A stretch of DNA of 64,000 nt from assembly GCA_022376465.1 (NCBI GenBank), contig JACDTU010000004.1:496001-560000 (forward strand). The letters run 5' to 3'. The first letter of the stretch is position 1, and each line of letters begins with the position of its first letter. Made by a program: the position numbers and the translations under genes. The notes under the pieces were generated by a model, which had not been told where the DNA came from, did no database searches, and worked only from the letters and a program-made list of their open reading frames with translations. This DNA comes from Cubamyces lactineus. Lineage: Eukaryota > Basidiomycota > Agaricomycetes > Polyporales > Polyporaceae. Shown piece by piece: positions 31,932-42,575 of the stretch.

Positions 31932-34900
31932 ATGAGCCATACGCGCGACATCGATAACGAAGACCCGCTCTTTCCCTTTGACTCTTATGAATCACTTTCC
32001 GATCCTCATCACCTCGCGGACAGCGTATGGGAGCCCCAGCCTCGTTCTACGAGCTCCCCGGGCCCCTCTCTTTCAGCGGCCGAGTTCGCCTCCGCCCTCA
32101 TCCCTCCCTGGTACTCTGACCCGCTCTCTTCATCCAGTGTCATGTCCGACCCAATGTCCAGCCCTCCCAAGGGTAAAGGTGTCTCTCGCCCTCTGTCGAT
32201 TCAGGGTAGAGAGCCTCTCCCTCCCCGGATCGACGTCCTAACCGCTCTAGGATCGTCCACTTCTGGCGAGCTCGATGCTACCCGCGAATGGGCCAAGCCC
32301 TCTCCATCCCTCGATTCTTCGCCGGCACCTGAATCTTACCACCTCGAGGACCCTGTTGTAGATCCCGAACTCGGTGAGAATGTCGGCCCCTCCTCGGGCA
32401 AGGGCAAGGCGCGCGAGCAGCCGCCGTCTCTACCTCCTCTGGTCTTCTTCCCCACCACCTTTGACTACGCGACGATGGAATGGACCCCAGACGATGCTTC
32501 CCCTCAGACTGCAGGGCCGTCGTCGTACGGGTCTGGGTTTGCGTCGATCGACGAGTCCGAACGAGGCATCAGCCATGATGTCACGCCTTCTCCCTCGACC
32601 ACCCCCGGGGCGCCTGCTCCTATCCAGCACATCCCACCACGGCAGCGGTCGCTATCGAACTTGTCGGTACGCTCGACCCGCTCACTTTCAGCGCTGTCGT
32701 CGAAGGTGAAGGGGAAGCTGGGTGGAACAAAGACGCCGAATAGCATCGCCCGCAAGCTCCGCTTCAGGAAAGGAGACCTGTCTCCTGAAGCGAATGATAC
32801 CGGAACATCAGCGTTTCAAAGTCCTGTCATTGACACGGATATTCTGGGTAGCGCAGAGATCGGGCGGGGCAGCTGCTTCTTGCCATGGGCGCGGGACCTG
32901 AAGTCCCGTACGATCCCTCCACAGGGGACGCTCGTGGTCATCGACGTTGGTCTAGCCAGCCCCATTACTCCCCTCTCGCCAATCTACCGCATTGGGCCGC
33001 CTTCGGAAGTGGCAATCCTGCGCTCCAAAGGCCGCTCTTACTCCTCGCCATTCCCTTTGGCCTCTTCACCACTGGACATCATCCCGATCACACCTACTGA
33101 CATCTCAGAGCCTATCCACATCGATGTTCCGAACTACTTTGACGAATACCTCCCTCGCGAGCTGAGACTGAAGATCTTGGCCTCCCTTGTGACACTGCAC
33201 GAGGAAGAGCATGTCAGAATGCAGGCGAGCGAACGATGGACTGCGCGTCGAGCGGGTCGGCATAGGTGGGTTGGCACCGAGAAGGGCATCGTAGAGCTTC
33301 TCCGGTTGAGCCGGGTTGGTATACTCCTCCAATCTTGACGTGACAGCGATGACCTATTGGTCGTTTAGGTGTCCAAGGCCTGGCGAAGCCTCGTATTCGA
33401 CGGACAGCTCTGGAGTACGCTCCCGAAGTTGCCTCCAAAGGTTCTTGAGCAACTATGCAAGGATGCGGGCGGGTTCGCCAAGCAGCTCCAGTTCGCGGGC
33501 ATGACGACGCTCACATCTGACCTACTCGATGATGTGACGCAAGGACTTTGCATTGACGCTCCGCTCGCTGGCGACTTGCCTCACACTCGCATCACAACCA
33601 TAGATCTGCAGGGATGCGCCACACTCTCGACACGGTCTCTCCACCATCTCCTCATCCGTTCCCCTGTGCTCGAGACGTTGTGCGTGAAGGGACTTCCAGC
33701 AGTCACGAACACCACTTGCACTATCTTGGCGACGTACTGTCCAAAATTGACTTCTCTCGATATGGGCAGGTGCAGTAACCTGGACGGGGAGGGGATACGA
33801 TCCCTTGCATCCTCCACGCTGCTGCGCGGAGATACTCTGCGCTTAAGGGTCCTGCGTCTGGGAGGGTTGAGGCGGGTCACAAACGAGATGATGGAACGCC
33901 TCGGCAAAGCCGCTCCGAACCTGGAAGTGCTCGACCTCAGCTACGCACGCGGCTTGCACAACTCGGGGATCGACGCCTTCGTTTCGCTCACCGAAGACGA
34001 AGCCAAGGACATCGAGTCCGTGCAGCTAACGGCGCGCGAGGCAGGCCGCGATCCCGCCGATCTCTCGAAGTACTGGAAGCGCGTCACGCGCCTTCGCCAT
34101 CTCGCGCTCTCCTCGTGTCCGATGCTCACCGACCACGCATGCACCCACCTCGCGTTCGCAGTGCCGAAGCTGGAGTTCTTGGAGCTCGCCGGTATCGGTG
34201 CCGACATCCGCGACACGGGCCTGATACGCCTCCTCGAGACGACGCCGTACATTCGGCGACTGGACCTCGAGGATGCCTGCGAGATCACGGACGCAGTGCT
34301 CGCCGCATTGACCCCGCAGCCTCAGGCCGCCTTCCCTCCACCACCTCGCGGCCAACCCCCAGCCCCTCCACAGACCGGGCATGCGTTGGAGCAGCTCATC
34401 ATCTCCTACGCGGGTAATGTCACCAACGAAGCTCTGCTGGAGCTCATCCGCAAGTGCACGCGGCTGCACAAGCTCGAGGCGGACAATACGCGCATGAACG
34501 GGCTCGTCATGAAGGAGTTCGTCAAGCTTGCGCGCGAGCGCAAACACGTCGACCCGCGCCTCTGCGCGGTCGACTGCCGCGGCGTCGGCGAGCACGCCGT
34601 CAAGGACGTCGCCCACCACACCCGCCCGCGCCAGGGCTGGCGCGCGTGGGAGGCGCGCAAGCTCGCGTACCTCGACGCGCGGGACGATGAGGCCCTGGGA
34701 GTGGGCCAGGACGAGTGCGACGAGCGCCGCGTCGTGCTCAAGACGTTCTACTCGTGGCAGACCGTGGACGCGGTGCGTGCGGCGCGCGAGAAGAAGCGCA
34801 AGGCGGGCCGCAGGTCGGCCAATGGCTCCGGGAGCAGCGCGGCCGCAGACACGGATGCTGCGGGCTATGCGGGCGTGGGCCGTACTCGCTGGTGGTCCCC

Positions 34901-34979
34901 TAGCGGACGCCGGTCTGGGGCGGGCTCGCCCGTGCTCGTCGACGGCGTCGAGGGCCGCGATGGGTGCACCATCATGTAG
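31932..34979 (+). CDS. F-box / leucine-rich-repeat protein with C-terminal CaaX box
   Basis: This is a predicted SCF ubiquitin-ligase substrate receptor of 997 residues. The first ~390 residues are Ser/Pro-rich and disordered. The F-box begins at DEYLPRELRLKILASL, close to the end of exon 1 (31932-33314). A 54-bp intron (33315-33368) splits it before VSKAWRSLVFDGQLWSTL. About a dozen LRRs of the cysteine-containing F-box type follow, for example LQFAGMTTLTSDLLDDVT, LTSLDMGRCSNLDGEG, LEVLDLSYARGLHNSG and IRRLDLEDACEITDAVL. The C-terminal ~150 residues are rich in Arg, Ala and Ser. The protein ends GCTIM with TAG, so its last four residues form a CaaX box with Met, typical of farnesylation. This matches the domain plan of human FBXL2 (prenylated) and, as I recall it, Cryptococcus Fbp1. 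Membrane anchoring is therefore likely but inferred. Confidence 0.92.
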
Positions 34980-35380
34980 GCGAAGGCGAAGGTGAGACTG
35001 TCAATTTGAAGATGGCGCCATGGGCGCGGTTGCAGGTAGGAGAAGGGTGGAATGTCGAAGACTGACTTTACCGATTTTTCTTGTGGTGTTGTACACTAAC
35101 TGTATAGTGACGATCTGACAGTGTAGTCTCTCGACTGTAAGGCACTCCGACTCTCCCTGACTCCCTAACTCGAAACTTGTCTAGATATCAGCTTTTCCGG
35201 CTCGTGTAAGGATTATAGACTCGGCCCTGTTCTCGTATAACATTATGTATATAAGGAATGTGTGTATCAAAGCCGTGTACGAGTAGCTCTGTAATATATC
35301 ATGCTATTCAATCAGGACACTATGGACGAGTAGAACATGTGGTGCACGGCCAAGAGAGGCATGCGGGATCATGGAGGGCA
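34980..35380. other. Convergent spacer, F-box gene / LRP1
   Basis: This 401-bp spacer lies between two convergent genes. It is AT-richer than its neighbours, with TATATAAGG-like stretches near 35250-35300 that could serve as polyadenylation signals. There is no gene. Confidence 0.5.
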
Positions 35381-36550
35381 TTATGACGCCTTTTTTGCTT
35401 TCTTCCTCGCCTTCTTCTCTCGTCGTGCAGAGCTCGGTGTGGACGCGGGTGTATTGCTGCCCGAATTTCCACTAGTAGCCTCGGGCTCGTCCATCGCTAC
35501 GTCTTCGTCCCCCGCCTTAGCAGAGGTGGCTTTCTTCTTCTTTGTCTTCTTTGACTCTGCAGGTTTTTGCTCGTCTCCGTATCCTACGAATGATGTTAGT
35601 TAGCGCATACTGCTAGTGAGAAGTGCAGATAGGGAGGGATCGCACCTGCAAATGGGTCTACCGCGGGTCGTTTGCGCTTCTTCGCACCAGACGCCTCCGT
35701 CGGGCTGACCTCTTCTACAGCGCGGCCCTTCCCCTTGTCTTTGGAGCTCTTCGTCTCTGGTTCCTCACTATCCTCCCCTCCTTCGTCCTCTCCAAACACC
35801 TCGAGCTCTTCCTCCTCCTCATCGCTGCCCTGCGCCGCAAGCTCCTTCTCATACTCCGCCCTCGCACGCATCTTGCTCGTGATCTTCACAGGGGTGGACG
35901 CAGGGGTTGACACAGAGGCAGAGGTGGAAGCGGACGCGGACGCGGGCGCGTTACCGTCCGCGTCGAAACGGATGTGCGAGGGCGCGCCTTCGTTGTCCCC
36001 TGGGGGACGCTGCGCGCGGACTTGAGCGATGGCGTGCTTGATGAAGCGGTTCGCGGCGGCCTTGTCTACGGCATTTTTCCCTGAGGGAGGTCAGGGTTAG
36101 CTTGCACGGTGGATGGATAGGTGATTGAGGAAGCGTACTCTTCTCTGGGTCTTCTGCGTTCTTTATCTTGTCAAAGTACTGCCTTACGCGGTCCTGTGGT
36201 ATGTTTATGAGTGACATGCTCGCCTTAGGTTTCGAGGTGCAGGCTCACAAGCTCGGCGACCACTGGGTGAGTCTTTGGGTCAATCCCTCTCGTTTTCAGA
36301 TAGACTACGGTGATCATCATCTGTCATTCAGATAGACGCCTGTAGACCAAGTGTAGCACTGACTGAATACCAGGTCGTATACGAGGTAGGGTATGGCAAC
36401 ATTGAGCTTGACTTGCTGTATAGTTTCTAGAGGCAGGAGAGTTTCTGGAAGCGTTTGCGAGAGTAGCGGCTCCAGCTTTTCCTCAAGGACGTCAAGAGAG
36501 TCATTCAGCAGGTCAAGTTTTGCGAGTAGTTTCTCGGCATCTTCAGACAT
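35381..36550 (-). CDS. LRP1: Exosome-associated protein LRP1/Rrp47 (C1D, Sas10/Utp3 family)
   Basis: This nuclear cofactor binds the exonuclease Rrp6 and structured RNA, helping the exosome mature rRNA and snoRNA. The start at 36550 gives MSEDAEKLLAKLDLLNDSLD. The Sas10/C1D helical domain continues with VKLNVAIPYLVYDLV, then, after an intron, VYLKTRGIDPKTHPVVAELD-like sequence and DRVRQYFDKIKNAED. Next comes GKNAVDKAAANRFIKHAIAQ. The C-terminal half is a charged tail: an acidic run (QGSDEEEEELEVFGEDEGGE), a Lys/Arg cluster AKKRKRPAVDPF, then KKTKKKKATSAKAG and RREKKARKKAKKAS before TAA at 35381-35383. The basic tail suits RNA binding and nuclear targeting. The gene is divergent from SF3B5 with only 191 bp between start codons. 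Domain order and length fit the family. Confidence 0.88.
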
Positions 36551-36741
36551 CCTGGATGGTAGGAACTCAAGCAGAGAGTAGAGACGGAGTAGAATGGATA
36601 CCCAAGTGCAGACAGAGTTGAGGAAAGCTGCAGTAAAGGCGTAGGCGCTGGCCGATCACGCAGAGATCGGGATGTGCGATCTGACCGCGATCGAGATTTG
36701 CGAACGGGCTGCTCAAACAGCGACAAACAACGCTCTTGACC

Positions 36742-37272
36742 ATGGTCTGTCAACTCGTCTGTCCTCTCTGCGCGTTCCGGAACTGAATATGTCGTATATC
36801 ACAGTCATCTGAATTGCGTTACACGGCGAACACCCAACTTGAACACTGTGAGTTGTTTGCTCTATTGCAGAGATATCGCTAACGCCCGGTTTCCGCAGTG
36901 CACGCTCGCTATACCGGCACCGGTATGTCAACCTGCATATATGCGAATTCCGTCTATGCTGACGCGGCGTTCTAGGACATGCCGACCTGACCAAATAGTA
37001 TGTTGTAGCATCTCCGCACTAAGCTTCATCGCTGACTAGCGTCTTAGTGAGTGGCTTACCCATCAGCACAGGGACACGCTCTCGTCCATCGTGGGTCATC
37101 CTACTCTCACCTCCTACCTTGCCATTGCGGATGGCGAGGCTGTGGGCCGAGTCAAGTTCGAGATGACTGAAGTGCGTTTCACGTGAAAATGCTGTGGACA
37201 TCTGCGGCTCATTGATATCTCGCACAGCGCATGCTTCAGCCCTGTGGACCCCCTCCTCCCAAGGACGATTGA
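36742..37272 (+). CDS. SF3B5: Splicing factor 3B subunit 5 (SF3b10/Ysf3)
   Basis: This is the smallest subunit of the SF3b complex in the U2 snRNP, which recognises the intron branch point. It is 86 residues long, in six exons: 36742-36744, 36805-36847, 36899-36922, 36976-36997, 37048-37171 and 37228-37272. Read together they give ELRYTANTQLEHLHARYTGT, GHADLTKYEWLTHQHRDTLS, AIADGEAVGRVKFEMTE and RMLQPCGPPPPKDD, close to the human protein throughout. All phases match. The first exon is inferred to be the bare ATG, because no in-frame start exists directly upstream of SSELRYT and an intron ending at CAG 36802-36804 would join ATG to it exactly. The donor of that intron, GTCTGT, is weak, so exon 1 is less sure than the rest. 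The gene itself is certain. Confidence 0.9.
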
Positions 37273-38001
37273 GGGCTCTGCAGAGTTGAGACGTCCTTTC
37301 GAGACAAATTGATTGAGTTCATCCCCGAGTCAAGCCCTGTAATGTAGCCTGTGCAACTGACCGGCCCTCGTCGACGAGTATCTGGAATGCAATTGCTAGG
37401 GCAGTCGCGCATTCTCGCCGTATATCTGACGTCGAGGGTGTATTTCCGATAATTCATGTCTACATTCTCTCAAGGTTGTTGGCTTCCATGCCACTGCGTC
37501 CGCCACCACGCATGATCGAGCTGGGCGCCAAAGCTGTCCAGCTCCCCAAACGGTAAGCTGCATCCAAGCGCGCAACGTCGACTCACTCCTCCAGTGGCCG
37601 CTTCATCTCCCAACCGAGGCTGCAGCGTCTCCAGATGCCCAGGTCTCATGGATAAGATGCTGCTGAAAGGGATACATGCAGGGCACAGCCATATGCGGAT
37701 GCGAACGAGCGGGAAGATCGGAGCGCCTTCGTCATCTGTGTCAGCCCCATCCGCAGGTGGAGGCTCTCATTTGGTATCATATACCGGAGCGCTGCCGTCG
37801 GTCTCTCGCGACTCTCGTCGGTCCACGCTCGCTCGCTTTCTCTTCTTTCTCAGGTCCGTCCATGTGTATACCCTCCTAATCTGTCTTCCGCTCAAGTCGC
37901 AAGGCCCATTGTCTACTTGACAAAGCCGCCTGTCAAGACCTCCCGCCACTGAACGACTTGCACCCTCTAGCTGCTCTCACGACCTGCTCTCTCTGCATGA
38001 T
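37273..38001. other. Spacer upstream of the methyltransferase gene
   Basis: This 729-bp spacer holds the SF3B5 3' region and the methyltransferase promoter and leader. The last 100 bp before the ATG at 38002 are C/T-rich. No gene was seen. Confidence 0.5.
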
Positions 38002-40483
38002 ATGTCTCCCGCCATCTACTCACCTGTATCCCCAGCTGGGAGCTTCATAGGCTCTTCGTTCGACGGCATGTCCTTCTCGCCAAGCTCCGAATCACTATGT
38101 CCCCTGCTCTCTTCCGACGACATGCCTCATCCATCTTTGTTCGACACCTACATCTCGGAGATGGTTGAGAAGGATATGCATCGTCTAGCAATGCGCTCCA
38201 CCTCGGACCTCTCATCGCCGAGGTCTTCCACGGACGAACCCCCATTCCCGGTCTCTTCCACTCAAGACACGATTACACAGAAGACAATACGAGCTCAGAC
38301 AGTGAAGAAGAAGCGTTCTCTTGGACAAGCTCTCAAGGCACTAAAGCATTCGCAAAGCAGCCCCGGCCACTCCAAAGCATATAAACACGTCCCATTCCCC
38401 CTCCAACTTGACGAATCCTCTTTCAGTACCGTGCGCTCTGAGGACATGCCAGGCTCATCCGGTGTCCGCAGAGAGGAGGAGGATGGGTTCGACGATCGCA
38501 ACAGAACTGTACGCCGACGGAACATGCCTCACCATCCGTTCCGCTACGAGGATGTGCCGTATTTGCAGGCGTACAGCCAGATTCTCTTAGAGAAGTGAGC
38601 TCCTTCATTGGTTCCTGCTTTGCCGTGGCTCACCCACTTTAGTGATTTCCAAACGCACGAGCTGCTCCGCAAGCTGACACCGGTCGATTCCCCTACATTC
38701 CATAACTTTGGCAAGAGGCCGCCTGCGGAGGTGCTTGACCTTGGATGTGGCGAGGGTTTCTGGGTTCTCCATGCCGCGAAGCTGTGGAAGTCGCACCACA
38801 CAAAGGTGACGGGACTAGACCTGATTGACGTGCATAACAACAACGTTGGCGAGGTCAATCCTCAGCTCGAGCCCGCACACACGCCCAAGAACGTTACGTG
38901 GTTTCGTGCCAACTTGTGCGTCATAACCTCTGCTGCGCCCGTTCCGCTCGGACTGACACGTTGGCCCATCTACAGCGTCAAGTACAATCTGCCATTCCCG
39001 GACGACTCATTCGATCTTGTGCGCATGGCGAACCTCACGCTGTGCATCCCCATCGACCGCTGGCGTTTCGTCCTGACGCAGGTCCGACGCGTCCTGAAGC
39101 CCGGGGGCCGGCTGGAACTCATCGACGACGACATGTTCTTCCCGCGCGTTCCGCCGCGCCCACATCTGATCCGGGAAATCCCTCCGCACCCGCCGCCCAA
39201 AGACCCACCCAGCCCGCCCGTCAAGGACATTTCCGGTTCTCCACCCAAGTTCCGAACGCAGCGGGCTCCCAGTGCGTCCCGCGGCGAGGTCCCCTTCATG
39301 TCCCACCCTACCTCCCTCTCACGCTCGGCGTCGCAGCGCTTTCATGCCGGTGAGAATCGTCACCTCGGCTCGCCCGACCGGAGCAAGAAACGCCATATGC
39401 GCAGCGTGTCCGAGGTGGACTACGCGACCAATGCGGCCGTGGCGGGCCACCTCGAGAGGATATTTGACAACATGCTCGTCGCGCGTGGCATCTCGCCGCA
39501 CCCGCACACGTTCCTCGACCAGGTCCTGCGAGAGGTGTTCGGCCCCGACTGTGCTCGGCAGACCCAGAACCTCGAGCTCGCCGTGCCCACGCGTGAGATC
39601 ATAGAGGGGCCTGCGGCACTGGCCGGATCCATGGGCAATGTCGCACGCGAACGCACTCTGTCCCTCACGCAGAGCAGCGCGGGGGGCCGCCGCAGCGAGG
39701 AGAGCGAGAAGGGACGTCCAAGTTGGATGACGATCGAGTGGGACAGCAAGAAGGAGAAGGAGAGGGAGAAGGAGCGCCGGTCTCTGGACAAGGTGAGCGT
39801 GCACAGCGCGCGGTCGAGTCTCGAGCAGCCGAGCGACGACGGCCTCCCGAAGGACGTCAAGCCCAAGGCAAGGAAGCTGCTGCTTGGGGACGACTGCGTG
39901 CAGGCAATGCAGCGCACCGGGCCGTATCAGCCCCCGGGGCTGCTGCTGCTGCCGTCGACGCTCATCCCGTGCACACCGCTCGAGCTCGAGATGCACGCGT
40001 GCAAGAACATGAACACGCTCCTCGGGTGCAAGTACGCGCTGTCCAACTACATGACAAGCCAGCGCTCTCCGAACGGCATGCAGCTCGTCTCCGAGACGGA
40101 GGTCGACGACTATCTCTGGGACTACGAGTGGTGCGTAGAGCGTTCTGTCGTTCTGTCTATGTCATACGTGACGTCGGATCTGACAATGCCTATGTTTTAT
40201 TTACAGCTTCCGCCGGAAACGCTTCGACTGGCCCCAGGATATTCCCGGCCTCCAGATGGAGGACGAGCCCGAGCCCGCACCGCCCTCCAAGCCCGCGCTG
40301 TTCCGCTTTGGCACGACGGTGCCTCCCCCAGAGCCGACGCGCTCGCAGTCCTCCACGAGCGCGCCGATGTACGGCGGCATCAGTGCGAACAAGGAGGACG
40401 CGACCCACGTCCGCACGATCCGCGTGTACGAGGCGATGAAGGTCGTCGCGCGCTGCGGGTGTCACTGCAGCTGTAATTGCTGA
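38002..40483 (+). CDS. SAM-dependent methyltransferase, fungal-specific, Cys-rich C-terminus
   Basis: This is a class I (Rossmann-fold) methyltransferase of 765 residues whose substrate is unknown. Four exons (38002-38594, 38643-38915, 38976-40130, 40207-40483) join in phase. The N-terminal ~200 residues are Ser-rich and disordered. The catalytic core has motif I VLDLGCGEGFWVLHAAKLW, an acidic strand end VTGLDLIDV, motif IV NLPFPDDSFDLVRMANLTLC and post-motif RRVLKPGGRLELIDDDMFF. A roughly 300-residue insertion, Ser/Pro and charge-rich with little order, precedes a helical segment (LEMHACKNMNTLLGCKYALS). The protein ends VVARCGCHCSCNC, five Cys in the last ten residues. The core resembles small-molecule or UbiE-like enzymes more than protein or RNA methyltransferases, but I cannot assign a reaction. 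The Cys tail could be a metal site or a lipidation site. Confidence 0.8.
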
Positions 40484-41138
40484 ACCCGGCTGCGCTTGAA
40501 GAGCTAGAAGGGCCCCTGGACCCTCATGCACGATGCCTATGAACTACGTTATGACGTTTATGACTCTCATGCCCCCTCATGCTGTTTCGCCTTCTTTTCC
40601 TTGAGCTTCGTTCGTGATCCCAGTGTGTCATACTGTAGTATTAGCACCACCCCTCAGAGTTACTATCACCCTCGCGCCTTCGTTTCTTGTACACCCTTTG
40701 CATACCTTGACCCCTCACCTAGCTACGCTCATTCCTTGCTCATTCCCCTCGCCACACGTCCTGGCGCACACCCACACGCACATTCTTTCGCATGCATGTA
40801 CAACACCCCCGCTGTACTGTTACCCGCGTCGTTCGCTGCACCAGCGCAACTACAGATGTATCGTTACGTACACTAGCTCTACAGATAGATCCCTTCGTAC
40901 AGTACTATAAGTTACGCTCGCCGCCGCTGCCGCGCGCCACCTACTCTGCTGCTCCCCAGGAGCCCTACCTACTAGCAAATATTTTGGTTACGCGTGCGCG
41001 ATGCGCAGTACTATTCAACGCTCCACTGTCCGAGTCTGATGGGGATGGGATCCTTGGTATGTACGCACAGCCGCGCTGCCAACGTGCTGACAAGATGAAG
41101 GAGAGGAAGGGCTACAACTGCGACTGCGACCTGTGACC
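40484..41138. other. Convergent spacer, methyltransferase / NIPA transporter
   Basis: This 655-bp spacer lies between two convergent stop codons and is C/T-rich on the plus strand. The ORFs present are short and low-complexity. I see no gene. Confidence 0.5.
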
Positions 41139-42575
41139 TTACACCGGCAGGTCGTCGCTCGTTCTCATTCTTGTCCGATCCGTATCGTGGTCGTGGCTAC
41201 TGCGCCCGTGCGAGCGCAAGTGCGTCCGTTCGTCCAGCTCCCCGTCCTCATCCTCCGGCTCCGGCTCGTAGAGCGTTTCAAGCCCGACGACGTCCCCGTT
41301 CGTGCGCATGTAGCCGTTCCCATTAGGTGAGCGCCCGGACTCAGGGCTTCGCGAGAGCTCGAGGAGGTGCACGCCGAGGAAGGTGGTGATGAACCCGGCG
41401 AGGAGCGAGAGCGAGTTCGCGGGGTCGTCGGTGTTGATGCCCTGGAAGAGGATGATGGAGGCTACGATGGTCGCCGTTGAAAACCCGACGTAGTACATCG
41501 GGTTTACGCTGGAGAAAGTAAACTACGTGAGCGGCGGTTTCACGTTGGAGTCGTATGCGACTTACACGTTTGTCGAGAAGGTATCGAGGGCCTTGTTGAA
41601 GTAATTCATTTGGACAACGATGCACCCCGCGACCAACAGGCCAAAGACGTACGTTGCCGGGCGGCCGAATTGGTTGCTCCCAGCGAACGTCAGCTTGACC
41701 GCCACGCCGAGTCCTTTGATCGCCATGACGGACACCGAGCCAACGAGGGAACATATTGAGATGTAGACCATGGGGTTTGAGCGGCCATACCTGGGCACGA
41801 CGAAATATATCATAACAATGGAGAAGACCAGCACCACGAAACAGTAGAATAGGAATCCTGCAATGAATCACATGTCAGTCAAACATGTGCGGACAGGAAG
41901 CACATGAACGTACCTGGCTGTACGGCGTAACGGAGAATCTGGTCAACCGTCTCAATCTCCTTGTCTGGGGGAGCATGCAAAACGATGATGAGTGAACCCA
42001 ATAGGCATAATGCACATCCCACGCGGCCCAGGTGGCCGAGCTGTTCATTCAGCAGGAATGACGCTAGGATGGCGCTTCAAGAATGTCGATAAGCTGGTCG
42101 AATGGCTGATACGAAACGCCGTACCCGATGATTACGCTCAGAGCACCTAATGGTGTGACAAGTATTGGCGGGGCAAATGCATATGCAGCAAAGTTGGCAA
42201 CTGGTGTCCGCCCGTTGAGCTTAAATGCCATGTCATGCAGCTACTCCGCGCAGCACGTACTTTCGCCGATCACCACTACAGTGGGCATTAGACAAGTTCG
42301 ACAATATCTTGATACCATGTTACACTCACTCAAGGTCATCCCTGCCCACCATAGTGGACTCTTGAAGTAGGTGTGATTGTCTGATGCAGAGGTATACGTG
42401 GAAGAGTTTCCCGCTTGCATAAGGCCCTGACAACGAACTGAGGAAACAGCGCGGCAAGGAGTGGATAGGCAGGTCATTTACATACCTTCTTCGTCAGGAT
42501 GAAGCTGCTCCCAATTCCAATGGAACCGCAGATCGCTAGCGCGAGGCCAATGTACTTGTCCTCTAGCATCCCCAT
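41139..42575 (-). CDS. NIPA-type magnesium/cation transporter (DUF803)
   Basis: This is a polytopic membrane transporter of the NIPA family, whose members carry Mg2+ or related cations at endosomal or plasma membranes. The start at 42575 gives [20 protein letters not shown], then [11 protein letters not shown]. The second exon has [14 protein letters not shown] 15-nt exon (42261-42275) bridges to [20 protein letters not shown]. An intron of about 50 bp then leads to [20 protein letters not shown] and [20 protein letters not shown]. Further exons supply [35 protein letters not shown] and [20 protein letters not shown]. About nine membrane segments are expected. The cytosolic tail is acidic ([17 protein letters not shown]) and ends at TAA 41139-41141. 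Alternative: a related nucleotide-sugar/DMT transporter, but the WWAGM and [11 protein letters not shown] motifs favour NIPA. Confidence 0.9.
42261..42275 (-). other. 15-nt microexon in the NIPA transporter gene
   Basis: The exon is TGGTGATCGGCGAAA on the coding strand. Upstream it is preceded by CTGTAG and downstream followed by the donor GTACGT. It takes one base from the previous exon and gives one base to the next, producing the conserved segment M-V-I-G-E-I before [10 protein letters not shown]. Confidence 0.8.

Noticed and set aside
33941..34741. Long antisense ORFs across the F-box/LRR gene
   Set aside because: They mirror the GC-rich codon use of the LRR exons on the other strand and have no independent domain.
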